Below are positions 26,401-34,729 of a stretch of DNA of 64,000 nt, piece after piece; the first letter of the stretch is position 1; the number at the start of each line of letters is the position of its first letter. The notes below the pieces were generated by a model. That model was not told where the DNA came from and made no database searches. It was given only the letters and a program-made list of their open reading frames with translations. Origin of the DNA: Paenibacillus allorhizosphaerae (GTDB lineage: Bacteria; Bacillota; Bacilli; Paenibacillales; NBRC-103111); assembly GCF_910594985.1 (NCBI RefSeq), contig NZ_CAJVCE010000007.1:248001-312000 (forward strand), written 5' to 3'. A program made the translations under genes and the position numbers.

Positions 26401-27390
26401 TCATGTCTCTCTTATGACCAATTCATGCGGCAAAATCACAACCCCTTGCGGCGCTTCCGCCAGATCGTTCTGAAGCTTCAGCACCAACTGGTGCACCGAA
26501 GTATAACCCAGGTCATACAAAGGCTGCACGATCGTCGTGATGCTCGGATTCGTAATTTCGGCGATAAACGTGCCGTCAAAGCTGATCAGCCCGATTGAAG
26601 CTTCGAGCGGGATCAGATTCTCTTTGATACCCTTCAATATATACGATGCCTGCAAATCGGAGTGAGTTATGACGCCGTCGATCCCGAAGCCTTTGCCGAG
26701 GATGCCGTTCATCGCCTCCGTGACGTTTTCGAAGTTATTTTTGGAGCCGGCAACGAGCTCCGGGTTGTACTCGATTCCCGCTTCGATCAGCGCCTCTTTG
26801 TATCCTTCGATTCGTCCGAGAACGGAGCTGGATTGTCTGTTGCCCGCAATATAAGCGATAGACCGGTGTCCCCGGCGCAACAGCTCCCTCGTCGCTTCAT
26901 ACCCTGCCTGCTTGTTATCGATCGATACGCACGTAGCGCCGATTCCCGGGTAGTTCTCGGTGCACAGCACGATAGGATAATCGCCCACCAACGTTTGCAG
27001 GAGCTCCCGGTCTGCGCTGGACGATACGAAGATCATCCCTTCCGCCAAATTCGTTTTTAACAAATTGACGTAGGTGTCCAATATCCAGCGTTTCGACTCC
27101 ATCGTACCGATAATGATATGGTATCCGAAATCGTACGCCGCCGCCTGCGCTCCCCTGGCGATTTCCGCAAAATATGGATTGGACATCGCAGGCAGCACCA
27201 TGACGATCGTTTTGCTCGCTTGCTTTCGTAAATTTTTGGCCAATAAATTCGGCTTGTAGTTCATTTCCTTAATGACTTCGAGCACTTTCTCTTTCGTTGA
27301 CTGCTTAACGACCGGATCGTTGTTCAAAACCCGGGATACGGTTGCGACGGAAACGTTGGCCCGTTTTGCTACCTCTTTTACCGAACTCAT
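26401..27390 (-). CDS. LacI-family transcriptional regulator
   Basis: Sugar-responsive repressor, 329 residues. The N-terminal helix-turn-helix is SVKEVAKRANVSVATVSRVL, with the hinge motif region PNLLAKNLR, followed by a periplasmic-binding-like effector domain (about 60-329). AAGGAAGG precedes the ATG at 27390. A palindromic operator (27419-27430) lies about 30 bases upstream of its own start, implying autoregulation. Two identical sites downstream suggest it also controls the orphan binding protein with its beta-helix gene, and the 2H phosphoesterase. The effector is not known. Confidence 0.93.
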   Translation of the reverse strand: MSSVKEVAKRANVSVATVSRVLNNDPVVKQSTKEKVLEVIKEMNYKPNLLAKNLRKQASKTIVMVLPAMSNPYFAEIARGAQAAAYDFGYHIIIGTMESKRWILDTYVNLLKTNLAEGMIFVSSSADRELLQTLVGDYPIVLCTENYPGIGATCVSIDNKQAGYEATRELLRRGHRSIAYIAGNRQSSSVLGRIEGYKEALIEAGIEYNPELVAGSKNNFENVTEAMNGILGKGFGIDGVITHSDLQASYILKGIKENLIPLEASIGLISFDGTFIAEITNPSITTIVQPLYDLGYTSVHQLVLKLQNDLAEAPQGVVILPHELVIRET

Positions 27391-27418
27391 GGTGGCGGAC
27401 CTTCCTTTTACTCAAAAT

Positions 27419-27430
27419 GTAATCGATTAC
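27419..27430. promoter_or_regulatory. LacI-family operator 3 (autoregulatory)
   Basis: GTAATCGATTAC in the lacI-type gene's own upstream region. Read on the minus strand its flanks equal those of the other copies, giving about 20 conserved bases. Confidence 0.75.
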
Positions 27431-27563
27431 GAAATGATGCCGCAAAAAACGACTTCGCTTAAGCCGTTTTTTAAAACGTATCACAACCGCTCTCCGGATT
27501 CAAGCTTTTATTGTAAACGTCTCCGTCCCGGTTTTCTTCCCGCGTTCGGATCGCCATCACCGC

Positions 27564-28106
27564 TTAGAGCCTGATGCGCAGATCGCTAGCCAGCTCGTAT
27601 AATTCGGCCAAATCCGGCCTGCCTGTTTCGATAAAACGCGCCTTCGCTTCTTGAAGAGTCATGACTTCAACCGCTGAGACCTTCTCTCCACCGTCAGGAA
27701 CGGTCGGCGCCGAGACGATCTCGACGTTCCCGTATCCGACGAGCCGATAAAATAGCGGATGCGGCAGATGGGGCTTGTACGGCTTCTCGGCCGTTGAATG
27801 ATACTTCCATGCACCGAAAGCGATAAACGGCGAAACGAGCCGCGCCCCCGCTTCCTCGATCAGTTCGCGACGCAGCGCCGTCACATAATGCTCTTCCGGC
27901 TCCAGCGTTCCGCCGGGTATTTCCCATTGGCCGTTTTCCAGCCTGATGACAACACAGTCGTCGCCCTGGAAAGGAACCATATTTACGTTGCTGATCAGCG
28001 ATTCGGACGGCACGGCGTCGAACAATTCAAATTGCGAAATACGGTTGGTCCAATGATGCGGTTGAAATAAATGGGGATACTTCGCTTTCGCATCCAGCAT
28101 GCTCAT
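27564..28106 (-). CDS. Nudix hydrolase
   Basis: Nucleoside-diphosphate-linked-compound hydrolase of the ADP-ribose pyrophosphatase-like type, 180 residues. The Nudix box lies at about residues 65-90: GGTLEPEEHYVTALRREL, then IEEAGARL, with the REL-x-EE-x-G core. Start at 28106 is chosen from AGAGGAGG eight bases upstream; a longer frame to 28217 lacks such a site. It is a single gene; the substrate cannot be told. Confidence 0.9.
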   Translation of the reverse strand: MSMLDAKAKYPHLFQPHHWTNRISQFELFDAVPSESLISNVNMVPFQGDDCVVIRLENGQWEIPGGTLEPEEHYVTALRRELIEEAGARLVSPFIAFGAWKYHSTAEKPYKPHLPHPLFYRLVGYGNVEIVSAPTVPDGGEKVSAVEVMTLQEAKARFIETGRPDLAELYELASDLRIRL

Positions 28107-28298
28107 GCCTATTTCCTCCTCTTGAACGAACGATTTTCTCTCTAATTGTGATTCGCGTGATTGATGTCGTACGAGAAAGCAAAGATTTCGTCGTATACAT
28201 CGCACAGTTCCGGTCACGAATGCGTCTCGAACGACTCGTTGCCCGAAGTTAAATTTTACCTATGATATCATCATCCGTTCCTATGAAGCAATAGTGAA

Positions 28299-28332
28299 TC
28301 AATAAAATAAACCGCCTTCATTCGAAGTCGGC
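28299..28332 (-). terminator. Hairpin with T-rich tail after the broken CBM-like gene
   Basis: On the minus strand, GCCGaCTTC/GAAGgCGGT arms are followed by TTATTTTATT, 47 bases after the pseudogene's stop codon. Confidence 0.5.
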
Positions 28333-28378
28333 TGAAGTATCATGATTGTGAATCAATACATTCAACGATAAAGGCTAT

Positions 28379-28700
28379 TTACTTGCCGAGCACGACGATT
28401 TCCGATAATCCGGTACCGGCGCTGCCGGATGCAAGCGTTTCGTTTACTTCGAATCTCATCCATTTGATCTTTTTGCCGTCTCGTCTACATGCAAGACGGC
28501 TGCCGCTCCCGGGGCGTTCGGCAATTGTACTTCCGTTGCCTTGTTTCCATGGCTGATCGTGACTTTGCCGGATTTCAACGCTCTTTGCGGATCTACGCTA
28601 TCATAGATCCATATGCTGTCGACTTCCGTATTTTATCCCATTCCAGTTTCACCCACGCGCCCGTCGTTTCGCCATCGGTGACCCAACAATAGATACAGCA
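28379..28700 (-). pseudogene. Frameshifted remnant of a carbohydrate-binding (F5/8-like) C-terminal domain
   Basis: Three successive minus-strand frames together read like the end of a galactose-binding/F5-8 type domain: GAWVKLEWDKI in the first, then VDSIWIYDSVDPQRALKSG through LPNAPGAAAVLHVDET in the second, then KKIKWMRFEVNETL to EIVVLGK and a stop at 28379-28381 in the third. At least two frameshifts (near 28628 and 28478) separate them, and the N-terminal bulk is absent. A terminator-like hairpin follows. This is the decayed 3' end of a secreted glycan-active enzyme. Family naming is by pattern only. Confidence 0.6.
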
Positions 28701-28720
28701 TGTCCATCTGTCCGTCCGTC

Positions 28721-28758
28721 AAAAATAAATAAGCCTGCCGCTGTATGGAGCGGCAAGC
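28721..28758 (-). terminator. Terminator of the alginate lyase / aldo-keto reductase operon
   Basis: Minus-strand arms GCTTGCCGCT and AGCGGCAGGC around a short loop are followed by TTATTTATTTTT, 40 bases after the reductase stop codon. Confidence 0.75.
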
Positions 28759-28797
28759 CCATGCGTTCTATCGCTATGCGATTTTATGTTATTGCGA

Positions 28798-29730
28798 TTA
28801 CTCCGTATCGATCATCGCCAGGACGGCGTCGCTGACTTCCATCAGCTGCTGCAGATCGTCTTCCTCCAACTGCACGTTCGCCGCTTCTGCATTATCTTTC
28901 AAATGGGATATGCTTTGCGTGCCGACAATGGCTGAAGTCATAGCCGGCCGGTGAAGCAGCCAGCTGATCGCAAGCTGCGACATGGATATGCCCTTCCGTT
29001 CGGAGATATGCTGCATCAGGTTGATCAGCTGCGTCTCCGCTTCCAGATGCTCCGGCAGGAACAGTCTGCGCGTCGCGCGGAAATCGTCCGTTTCGAGCTT
29101 CTTGCCGCCAAAGTGGAACGCGCCGGTCAAGATGCCTTTTGCGATGGAGCTGTAGCTCATAATGCCGATCTGCTGTTCCAGACAGTAAGGGATTATTTCT
29201 TTTTCGATTCCGCGGTGGAGCAAGCTGTATTCCGGCTGAATCACATCGATCTGGGCATACTGCGAAGCTTCCTTCAACTGATCGATCGAGAAATTGGAAA
29301 CGCCGATCGCGCGGATCTTGCCTTCTTCCTTCAGTTTATTAAATTCTCCAAGCGTCTCGGCGACCGGAATATCATAACTCGGCCAATGAATATAATAAAT
29401 GTCGATATAATCGGTGCGCAGACGCCGCAAGCTTTGTTCCGCCGACTTGCGGACATTGTCCGGAGCGAGGTTCGCACGGCTTACTTTGGTGGAGATGATG
29501 CAATCTTGCCGGCGGCCTTCAAGCGCCTGACCGACGATCTCCTCCGAATGTCCGCTGCCGTAGCCTTCCGCCGTATCGAACGTCGTGATCCCTTCATTCA
29601 AAGCAGCATGAAGCGTCCGAATATTGTTTTCGTCACTTGTAAATTCCCAAGGGCCTCCGCCCAGTTCCCAGCAGCCGAACGTTACCGTAGAAATAGAAAC
29701 GCCTGATTTTCCTAAAGGTCTATGTTGCAT
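28798..29730 (-). CDS. Aldo/keto reductase
   Basis: NADPH-dependent aldo/keto reductase, 310 residues. The catalytic tetrad is visible: D (FDTAEGYG), Y (same segment), K (IISTKVS) and H (YYIHWPSYD). The GVSNFS segment is also conserved. It follows the alginate-lyase-like gene by 16 bases, so it may reduce an unsaturated uronate or related keto product (inference). AAGGAG precedes the ATG. Confidence 0.92.
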   Translation of the reverse strand: MQHRPLGKSGVSISTVTFGCWELGGGPWEFTSDENNIRTLHAALNEGITTFDTAEGYGSGHSEEIVGQALEGRRQDCIISTKVSRANLAPDNVRKSAEQSLRRLRTDYIDIYYIHWPSYDIPVAETLGEFNKLKEEGKIRAIGVSNFSIDQLKEASQYAQIDVIQPEYSLLHRGIEKEIIPYCLEQQIGIMSYSSIAKGILTGAFHFGGKKLETDDFRATRRLFLPEHLEAETQLINLMQHISERKGISMSQLAISWLLHRPAMTSAIVGTQSISHLKDNAEAANVQLEEDDLQQLMEVSDAVLAMIDTE

Positions 29731-29746
29731 GGCAGTTCACTCCTTC

Positions 29747-30838
29747 TTATTGTTGTAACCACAGCAGCGGCTCGCGAATCGCAATGTTGCGGCGCACTTC
29801 CGCGTCCGTCGGATCGGGATCGAGACGTTCCCACAGCGCTACGTATTCAGGCCTGTCCAGAGCAAGCCCGGCAAAAAGCAGGGACGGCACCTGAGCGGGC
29901 CAGCCTTCGTCATGCTCGACATCGGGCGGCAGCGGCCAGGAAGCTTTGTCGGTTAAATAAGGGAATAAATAATCGAAGCCTTTGCGAATGCCCCGGCCGT
30001 CCGGCAGCTCGTAACGCCACAGATCGTCTTCCGGGGAAGACAGAATGTGGCACAGCGTCGTCATATTGTCCAGCACGAAAATGGAATAGCCGTATGGCTT
30101 CGTACGGGCGAGCTCTCTGGGGAAGCTTCCGTCCGGCGCCATCTGATCGGGCAGCAGCGACTCCTTGTACCGTATGCGGCAAAAAGCGAGCATCTCCCCG
30201 TCGCCGGTAAACGCCGCAAAGGCCGCAGCCTGCACGAACCAGCATACCCCGTGGTTATTGTCCGCGTTCATTTCCTCAATGCCGTTAGGATGCGTGCTCA
30301 TCCACTGCAAATAGTCCGCAAACCATCGCTTCAGCCCTGAATAGACCGGTTCCGTCATGGCGGCGGATCGCTTCAGCGCTTCGATCGCGTAAGGCACATC
30401 GATCAGATGCAGCGTATCGATAATGCCGATGCCGCGGCCCGCGCAAATGCCCGGGATCGCTTGCGCATACAGCAAATGAGGATTCATCCTTGTCGCATCG
30501 TCCAAAAAAAACTCCCGCAGCCATTGCACCGCTTTATCGGCATAAGCTTCCTTCGACGTCAATGTATAGGCCGCCGCCAAGTGAGCGACATGCGTCCTCA
30601 TCGTTCGAAGCATTTGCCGGTGGCTGTCGAAATTGCCCGGGTTACTCTCACCATCACGGCGAACGTAAGGAAGCCCGTCCGGCGTATTCGGATTGGGCCA
30701 CCAGTAATCGCCGTTAGAATAATAATCGTGAATACCGCCTTCGCTCATCGGAGCGACGGCATCCGTAATATGGACCGGGCTGGCCGCAAGAGCCGCGTCG
30801 GCATGGTTCAAAATCCACTCGCGGTCAATGTATTTCAT
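29747..30838 (-). CDS. Alginate lyase-family polysaccharide lyase
   Basis: Member of the alginate_lyase (PF05426-like) alpha/alpha-toroid family, 363 residues. Typical stretches are DYYSNGDYWWPNPNTPDG, PHLLYAQAIPGICAGRG and NADNNHGVCW, where the N-N-H is the active-site motif. No signal peptide is present, so it probably acts on imported oligo-uronides. The start at 30838 is chosen from GAGGAGG eight bases upstream, discarding 33 residues of upstream frame. A TATAAT about 40 bases upstream is a probable -10. It is cotranscribed with the aldo/keto reductase. True polymer specificity is uncertain, since family members act on several uronates. Confidence 0.85.
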   Translation of the reverse strand: MKYIDREWILNHADAALAASPVHITDAVAPMSEGGIHDYYSNGDYWWPNPNTPDGLPYVRRDGESNPGNFDSHRQMLRTMRTHVAHLAAAYTLTSKEAYADKAVQWLREFFLDDATRMNPHLLYAQAIPGICAGRGIGIIDTLHLIDVPYAIEALKRSAAMTEPVYSGLKRWFADYLQWMSTHPNGIEEMNADNNHGVCWFVQAAAFAAFTGDGEMLAFCRIRYKESLLPDQMAPDGSFPRELARTKPYGYSIFVLDNMTTLCHILSSPEDDLWRYELPDGRGIRKGFDYLFPYLTDKASWPLPPDVEHDEGWPAQVPSLLFAGLALDRPEYVALWERLDPDPTDAEVRRNIAIREPLLWLQQ

Positions 30839-30993
30839 GTCAGTCCTCCTCGCGCAACGTGAAAAAAGCCGGATATCTCCATTATATCGGAGCCTGCTGC
30901 TGCGCAACATGGACATTCTTCGTTTGTTTTTGTTCATTCTTCAGCTTTTGCCATTATCGGTTACTGCTTTTTTTGCCGCTACCGTGCGTCATA

Positions 30994-31941
30994 TTACATG
31001 TCTTCCGACGTTTCAATCAGCATCTCGTACTGCCGCTTCGTTAACGTAAGCTCGCCTTCCGCTTTACGCTTGGCCGTCTCGAGTTGATCCGTAATGCTGC
31101 GTACCTCGCTGCGCTTTTTCCCCACTTGCAGGAGCGTATCCTTGATTTTCCCTTGCACAATCCAATCCGACACCAGGCCGTCGAAAAAATAATCGGAGAA
31201 CTTCAAAAAACCGCTAATGTCGATGCGAATATGGAGCGTTACCCGAACGTCCTTCAATTCCTGTTCGAACCGGTAAAGACTGTTTTGGGCGCGGCGTATC
31301 GAATCCATTGCATCGTCGATACGGCTATGCTTTATTCGGGTGGACATGTAACCGCCGCCAAGCATATCGTAGGTCCCCCAGTTTTTGGCGGACCCCAGCA
31401 GCTCCAGCGCATTATTCAAATAGACCAGGACGGAAACGCCTTCGCTCAGCGCCTCCGAAAGCTCCTTTACGCTCGCCTGCAGTTCCGTCTTCCGTTCCGC
31501 CAGCGCAAGCAGTTCCTTGCTTTTCCCGGTGCCGGCTTCGCGGATGCGCCGTTCTTTTTCCTGCAAAATCTCTTGAACGTCAAGCTCCCATCCCTGAACG
31601 TCCTGCAGTTTTTGTTCCAGCACGGCTATTTGCGACTGGAGGTCAAGCACGTTCGAACTTGCCTCGTCATGCTTGAGCTTCGCTTCCAGCACCACCTGCT
31701 GCTCTTTCGCCAGCTTCTGTTCCTTTGATTGCAGCAGCGTATATAACACGGAAGCGAACGAAAGCCGTGTCAGCTTCTCGACATCCCGCTCCTCCATAGC
31801 CAGCTGCTCTTCCCAGAGGCGCTGCTTTCGCTCCTCCGCTGTCAAATCTTCCTTCAGCCGCCCGAACCGTTCCCGCCATACGGTTTGCAAACGTCCTTTT
31901 TCCCTGGTTTCCGCCAAACGATCATTCAGTTGTTCGAACAT
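30994..31941 (-). CDS. Conserved-looking coiled-coil protein of unknown function
   Basis: Soluble protein of 315 residues that I do not recognise. Long charged helices with heptad character cover about residues 1-175 (many K/E/Q; QSQIAVLEQKLQDVQG). A Gly-rich break follows (NWGTYDMLGGGYMSTRIKHSRIDDAMDSI, about 196-225), then another helical region to the end. No signal or membrane segment. GGAGGGG precedes the ATG. It lies alone after the membrane-protein/oxidoreductase pair, in the same direction. A scaffold or stress-type role is possible but not assigned. Confidence 0.8.
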   Translation of the reverse strand: MFEQLNDRLAETREKGRLQTVWRERFGRLKEDLTAEERKQRLWEEQLAMEERDVEKLTRLSFASVLYTLLQSKEQKLAKEQQVVLEAKLKHDEASSNVLDLQSQIAVLEQKLQDVQGWELDVQEILQEKERRIREAGTGKSKELLALAERKTELQASVKELSEALSEGVSVLVYLNNALELLGSAKNWGTYDMLGGGYMSTRIKHSRIDDAMDSIRRAQNSLYRFEQELKDVRVTLHIRIDISGFLKFSDYFFDGLVSDWIVQGKIKDTLLQVGKKRSEVRSITDQLETAKRKAEGELTLTKRQYEMLIETSEDM

Positions 31942-32012
31942 GCGCCGCTCCCCTCCGACTCCTCAGTTGATATATACAACGAATCGGCGTCGGGAAAGTT
32001 TCGCTTTCCCGC

Positions 32013-32240
32013 CTACATGTCGAGCGGTTTCTTCTCCCCCGCTTTGAACAGCTTGTTTGAGGTAAACCATAGAACGGGAGGTACCGCAAAAAAACCGATC
32101 ACCAGCGCGCCGCTGAACCCCGCAGTTCCATACATTTCGCCAAACCACATGCACGCCGCTATCCAAATGATCAGCATCAAAACAAATACGCCGCACAACA
32201 TACCGATCTTTTTCAACAAAGGGACCGCCTCCTTGAGCAT
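32013..32240 (-). CDS. Small two-span membrane protein
   Basis: A 75-residue protein with two hydrophobic spans (about 12-34 and 41-60), a charged N-terminus and a basic C-terminal tail (KLFKAGEKKPLDM). The ribosome site is weak. It lies 39 bases after the quinone oxidoreductase gene and is likely cotranscribed. No family recognised. Confidence 0.65.
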   Translation of the reverse strand: MLKEAVPLLKKIGMLCGVFVLMLIIWIAACMWFGEMYGTAGFSGALVIGFFAVPPVLWFTSNKLFKAGEKKPLDM

Positions 32241-32279
32241 GTCGGTGACTTTTCCGAGCTGAGCGTAACGAAACTGTTT

Positions 32280-33281
32280 TTACCGTTCGGAAAGTTTGAC
32301 AATCGTCCTGCCTTTGCCTGTTCCGCCGAGCGTTCGCTCGAGCGTCTTGGGGAGCTCGTCGAGCGTAATCTCCTGGCTGATGCCTTCCAGCAGCCCTTTC
32401 GGCTTTAAATCTCCAGCCAGCCGTTTCCATAACGCCAACCGGGTATCCATCGGGCAGTAGACCGAATCGATCCCTAACAGGTTGACGCCGCGCAAAATAA
32501 AAGGATACACCGTCGTCGCAACGTCCGCCCCGCCGGTTACCCCGCTCACCGCTACGGAACCGCCATACCGCACCGTACCGAGAACGAAAGCCAGCGTCTT
32601 TCCGCCGACCGCGTCGACGGCACCGGCCCATCGCTGCCGCTGCAGCGGCGGAATGGCATCGGGGGTCAACTCGGAACGATGCAAGATTTGACCGGCTCCA
32701 AGCTGCCGCAAATAGTCATGCTCCGCGTCTTTCCCTGTGCTTGCCGCAACTTCATAGCCGAGCCCCGTCAGCATCGCCACCGCCAGACTGCCGACGCCGC
32801 CGGAAGCGCCGGTGACCAGCACCGGCCCGCTGCCGGGAGTAAGCCCGTTCTGCTCCAGCCGGTGAATCGATAGCGCGGCCGTAAAGCCTGCCGTTCCAAG
32901 CGCCATCGCTTCACGGAGCGAAAGGCCTGACGGCAGCGGTACAAGCCAATCGGCCGGCATTCGGACCAGCTCGCTATAGCCGCCCCAATGCGATATCCCC
33001 AGCTCGTAACCGGTGGCGATCACCGGGTCACCCGGTTTGAACCGCGCGTCGCTCGATTCCGCAACCGTCCCGGCCAGATCGATTCCCGGCACCATCGGGT
33101 ATGCTTTGACTACTTTATTGTTCGGCGAGGCCGCCATCGCATCTTTGTAATTTACGCTGGAATAGGCTACCCGCACGGTAACATTCCCTTCCGGCAATTC
33201 AGCTGCCGTCAGCGTCTTTATATCCGCTGACCATGTGTCCTCTGTCCGGTTTACGACAAAAGCCCGAAATGTATCCTGCAT
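32280..33281 (-). CDS. YhdH/YhfP-type zinc-independent quinone oxidoreductase (acryloyl-CoA reductase-like)
   Basis: Medium-chain dehydrogenase/reductase without zinc ligands, 333 residues. Conserved features are SSVNYKDAMA near residue 45, VPGIDLAGTV, and the nucleotide-binding VTGASGGVGSLAVAML. The family reduces acryloyl-CoA or quinone-type substrates with NADPH. Three ATG codons are in frame; the one at 33281 is best spaced from AGAGG. A small membrane protein gene follows. Function in this strain is not indicated by neighbours. Confidence 0.88.
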   Translation of the reverse strand: MQDTFRAFVVNRTEDTWSADIKTLTAAELPEGNVTVRVAYSSVNYKDAMAASPNNKVVKAYPMVPGIDLAGTVAESSDARFKPGDPVIATGYELGISHWGGYSELVRMPADWLVPLPSGLSLREAMALGTAGFTAALSIHRLEQNGLTPGSGPVLVTGASGGVGSLAVAMLTGLGYEVAASTGKDAEHDYLRQLGAGQILHRSELTPDAIPPLQRQRWAGAVDAVGGKTLAFVLGTVRYGGSVAVSGVTGGADVATTVYPFILRGVNLLGIDSVYCPMDTRLALWKRLAGDLKPKGLLEGISQEITLDELPKTLERTLGGTGKGRTIVKLSER

Positions 33282-33330
33282 CGTCATCATCCTCTAATAT
33301 AAGGCTAGTACTGTACGGTTCGCATTTGTA

Positions 33331-33861
33331 TTATCGGACAGCGGACAAATACCGTTCTCTGATCACGCGGCAATGATGAAGCTCATGTCCGGCGATCACA
33401 TAAGCAAGCGCACGCGCGCTTGTTTCCGCGCCGTTGACGTTCCCTTTTCTCAGCCACGCCTCAACGGGCATCCCGTTCAGCAAACTGAGCGTCGACCGGC
33501 GTACGACGGCCAGCTCTTCGATCAAGTACTTCAAGGGCTGCTGATCAAACGAAGCACCGGCGACAAAAGCCTCTTCGCTAAATCCCGGCAGCATCGTCTG
33601 GTCGCCCCGCGCAACGCGCAGCAGGCGGTAGCTCATCACTCGCTCCGTATCCGCCATGTGGCCGAGTACCTCCTTCAAGCTCCACTTGCCCGGCGCATAA
33701 CGGAAGCTCCCCTGCTCCTCGGTCACTCTCTCAAGCATACTCTTCATTTGTTCCGACTGCTCGACAAGCAGCTCTACGAGACGGCCCTCAGGCACCAAAT
33801 TTACGTAAGCGCCAAAATGCGAGGCATACTCGCTCGATTCCGGTTTCCGCAACATCGACAT
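33331..33861 (-). CDS. DinB-family four-helix protein
   Basis: DinB/YfiT-like helical-bundle protein, 176 residues. The metal-binding His pattern is visible: H in LGHMADTERV and HxxxH-like GHELHHCRVI near the C-terminus, with the typical WSLKEVLGH. Members are metal-dependent enzymes such as bacillithiol or other thiol S-transferases. GGGAGGGG lies before the ATG at 33861, which is preferred over the longer frame. It is a single gene. Confidence 0.88.
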   Translation of the reverse strand: MSMLRKPESSEYASHFGAYVNLVPEGRLVELLVEQSEQMKSMLERVTEEQGSFRYAPGKWSLKEVLGHMADTERVMSYRLLRVARGDQTMLPGFSEEAFVAGASFDQQPLKYLIEELAVVRRSTLSLLNGMPVEAWLRKGNVNGAETSARALAYVIAGHELHHCRVIRERYLSAVR

Positions 33862-33912
33862 GCCGCTCCCCTCCCTCAATCGTTCTTTGCAAGCACTCCC
33901 ATTATAACCCAT

Positions 33913-34480
33913 TTATATGAACATTGTTAACCTACGATCATGGTCAATCGAGGGGGAGGAGTGAACATCGCGTGTGGGTGAGCTTTTCGTCTATAGTGTT
34001 TGTAAAATGGTGTAACAAGAGACCCAGTGATATTGATGGGACACAGACGGTTTGATCTTAGTAACCTGCGCTTGATGGGCAGCTCCACTTAGCGTCTGAA
34101 CCACCTACGATTTTCCAATTTTATCCATAATATTCTGAATTAGTTATGCTGTTCGGCCGCAGCTCAGCTGTCTAATATGTAAAAACCTACAATTAATAAG
34201 GCAAATCGTATTAATTTCTGTTGATTTTATCCAAAAATCGTATGTAATTGCCCTAGCCTTACTATCCAAAGGACAAACCCTTCGAATAATTCGATTTTGC
34301 TTACTCCAGCAGTAGACACGGCTCTTAGACCGTAAATTTAGTTAGATTTAACCTATAAATCATTCGATTTCCCCCACTCTATGCTTCAAGCACCTCATTC
34401 GAGCAGCGAGCTCCTTCTCCGTTTGCCTTTCCTTGCTCTGCTCCATGCTGCCTTCCCATGTTGCGTGCTTTACTGCCCAG
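33913..34480. other. AT-rich gene-free stretch
   Basis: No supported gene in this 570-base stretch. It is noticeably more AT-rich than its surroundings, with stop codons in all frames. A short stretch at about 33999-34030 (TATAGTGTTTGTAAAATGG) vaguely resembles an insertion-sequence end but has no partner or transposase. It may be decayed mobile DNA or simply a spacer. Confidence 0.4.
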
Positions 34481-34622
34481 AGCCTCTCCCGGGCAGCTTC
34501 GCTTCCTGCCCCTTAGCCTCTCCCGGGCGCTTCCACTACTCCTGTCCCATAGCCTCTCCCGAGCGCTTCCCTTACTCATATCCTATAGCCTGTCCCGCGT
34601 GCTTCCCTTCTTACGAGCTCAG
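34481..34622. repeat. Four degenerate 34-36 bp tandem repeats
   Basis: Copies begin at 34481, 34515, 34551 and 34587, each starting AGCCTSTCCCG, then a GCTTCC block and a more variable pyrimidine-rich part. The plus strand is strongly pyrimidine-biased, the minus strand purine-rich. The unit length is close to 36, so frames are kept. It lies between the rph terminator and an AT-rich stretch. There are no spacers, so it is not a CRISPR. Confidence 0.7.
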
Positions 34623-34689
34623 ACTCCGCGAACTCACCATCTTACCACGCGTATCGGAGCCGAGATGTGCTCGCCCGCCTCAACAAGAA

Positions 34690-34720
34690 GGAGCATCCGG
34701 AACGAAACTCCGGATGCTCC
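34690..34720 (-). terminator. Terminator of the rifamycin phosphotransferase gene
   Basis: Eleven-base perfect arms (GGAGCATCCGG and complement) with a 9-base loop are followed on the minus strand by TTCTTGTT, starting 10 bases after the stop codon. Confidence 0.8.
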
Positions 34721-34729
34721 TCATTCTAT

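Noticed and set aside
33999..34100. Possible insertion-sequence end
   Set aside because: Only one weak end-like stretch; no matching inverted end, target duplication or transposase fragment was found.
34481..34622. Possible CRISPR array
   Set aside because: Repeats are directly adjacent and degenerate, with no unique spacers and no cas genes nearby.
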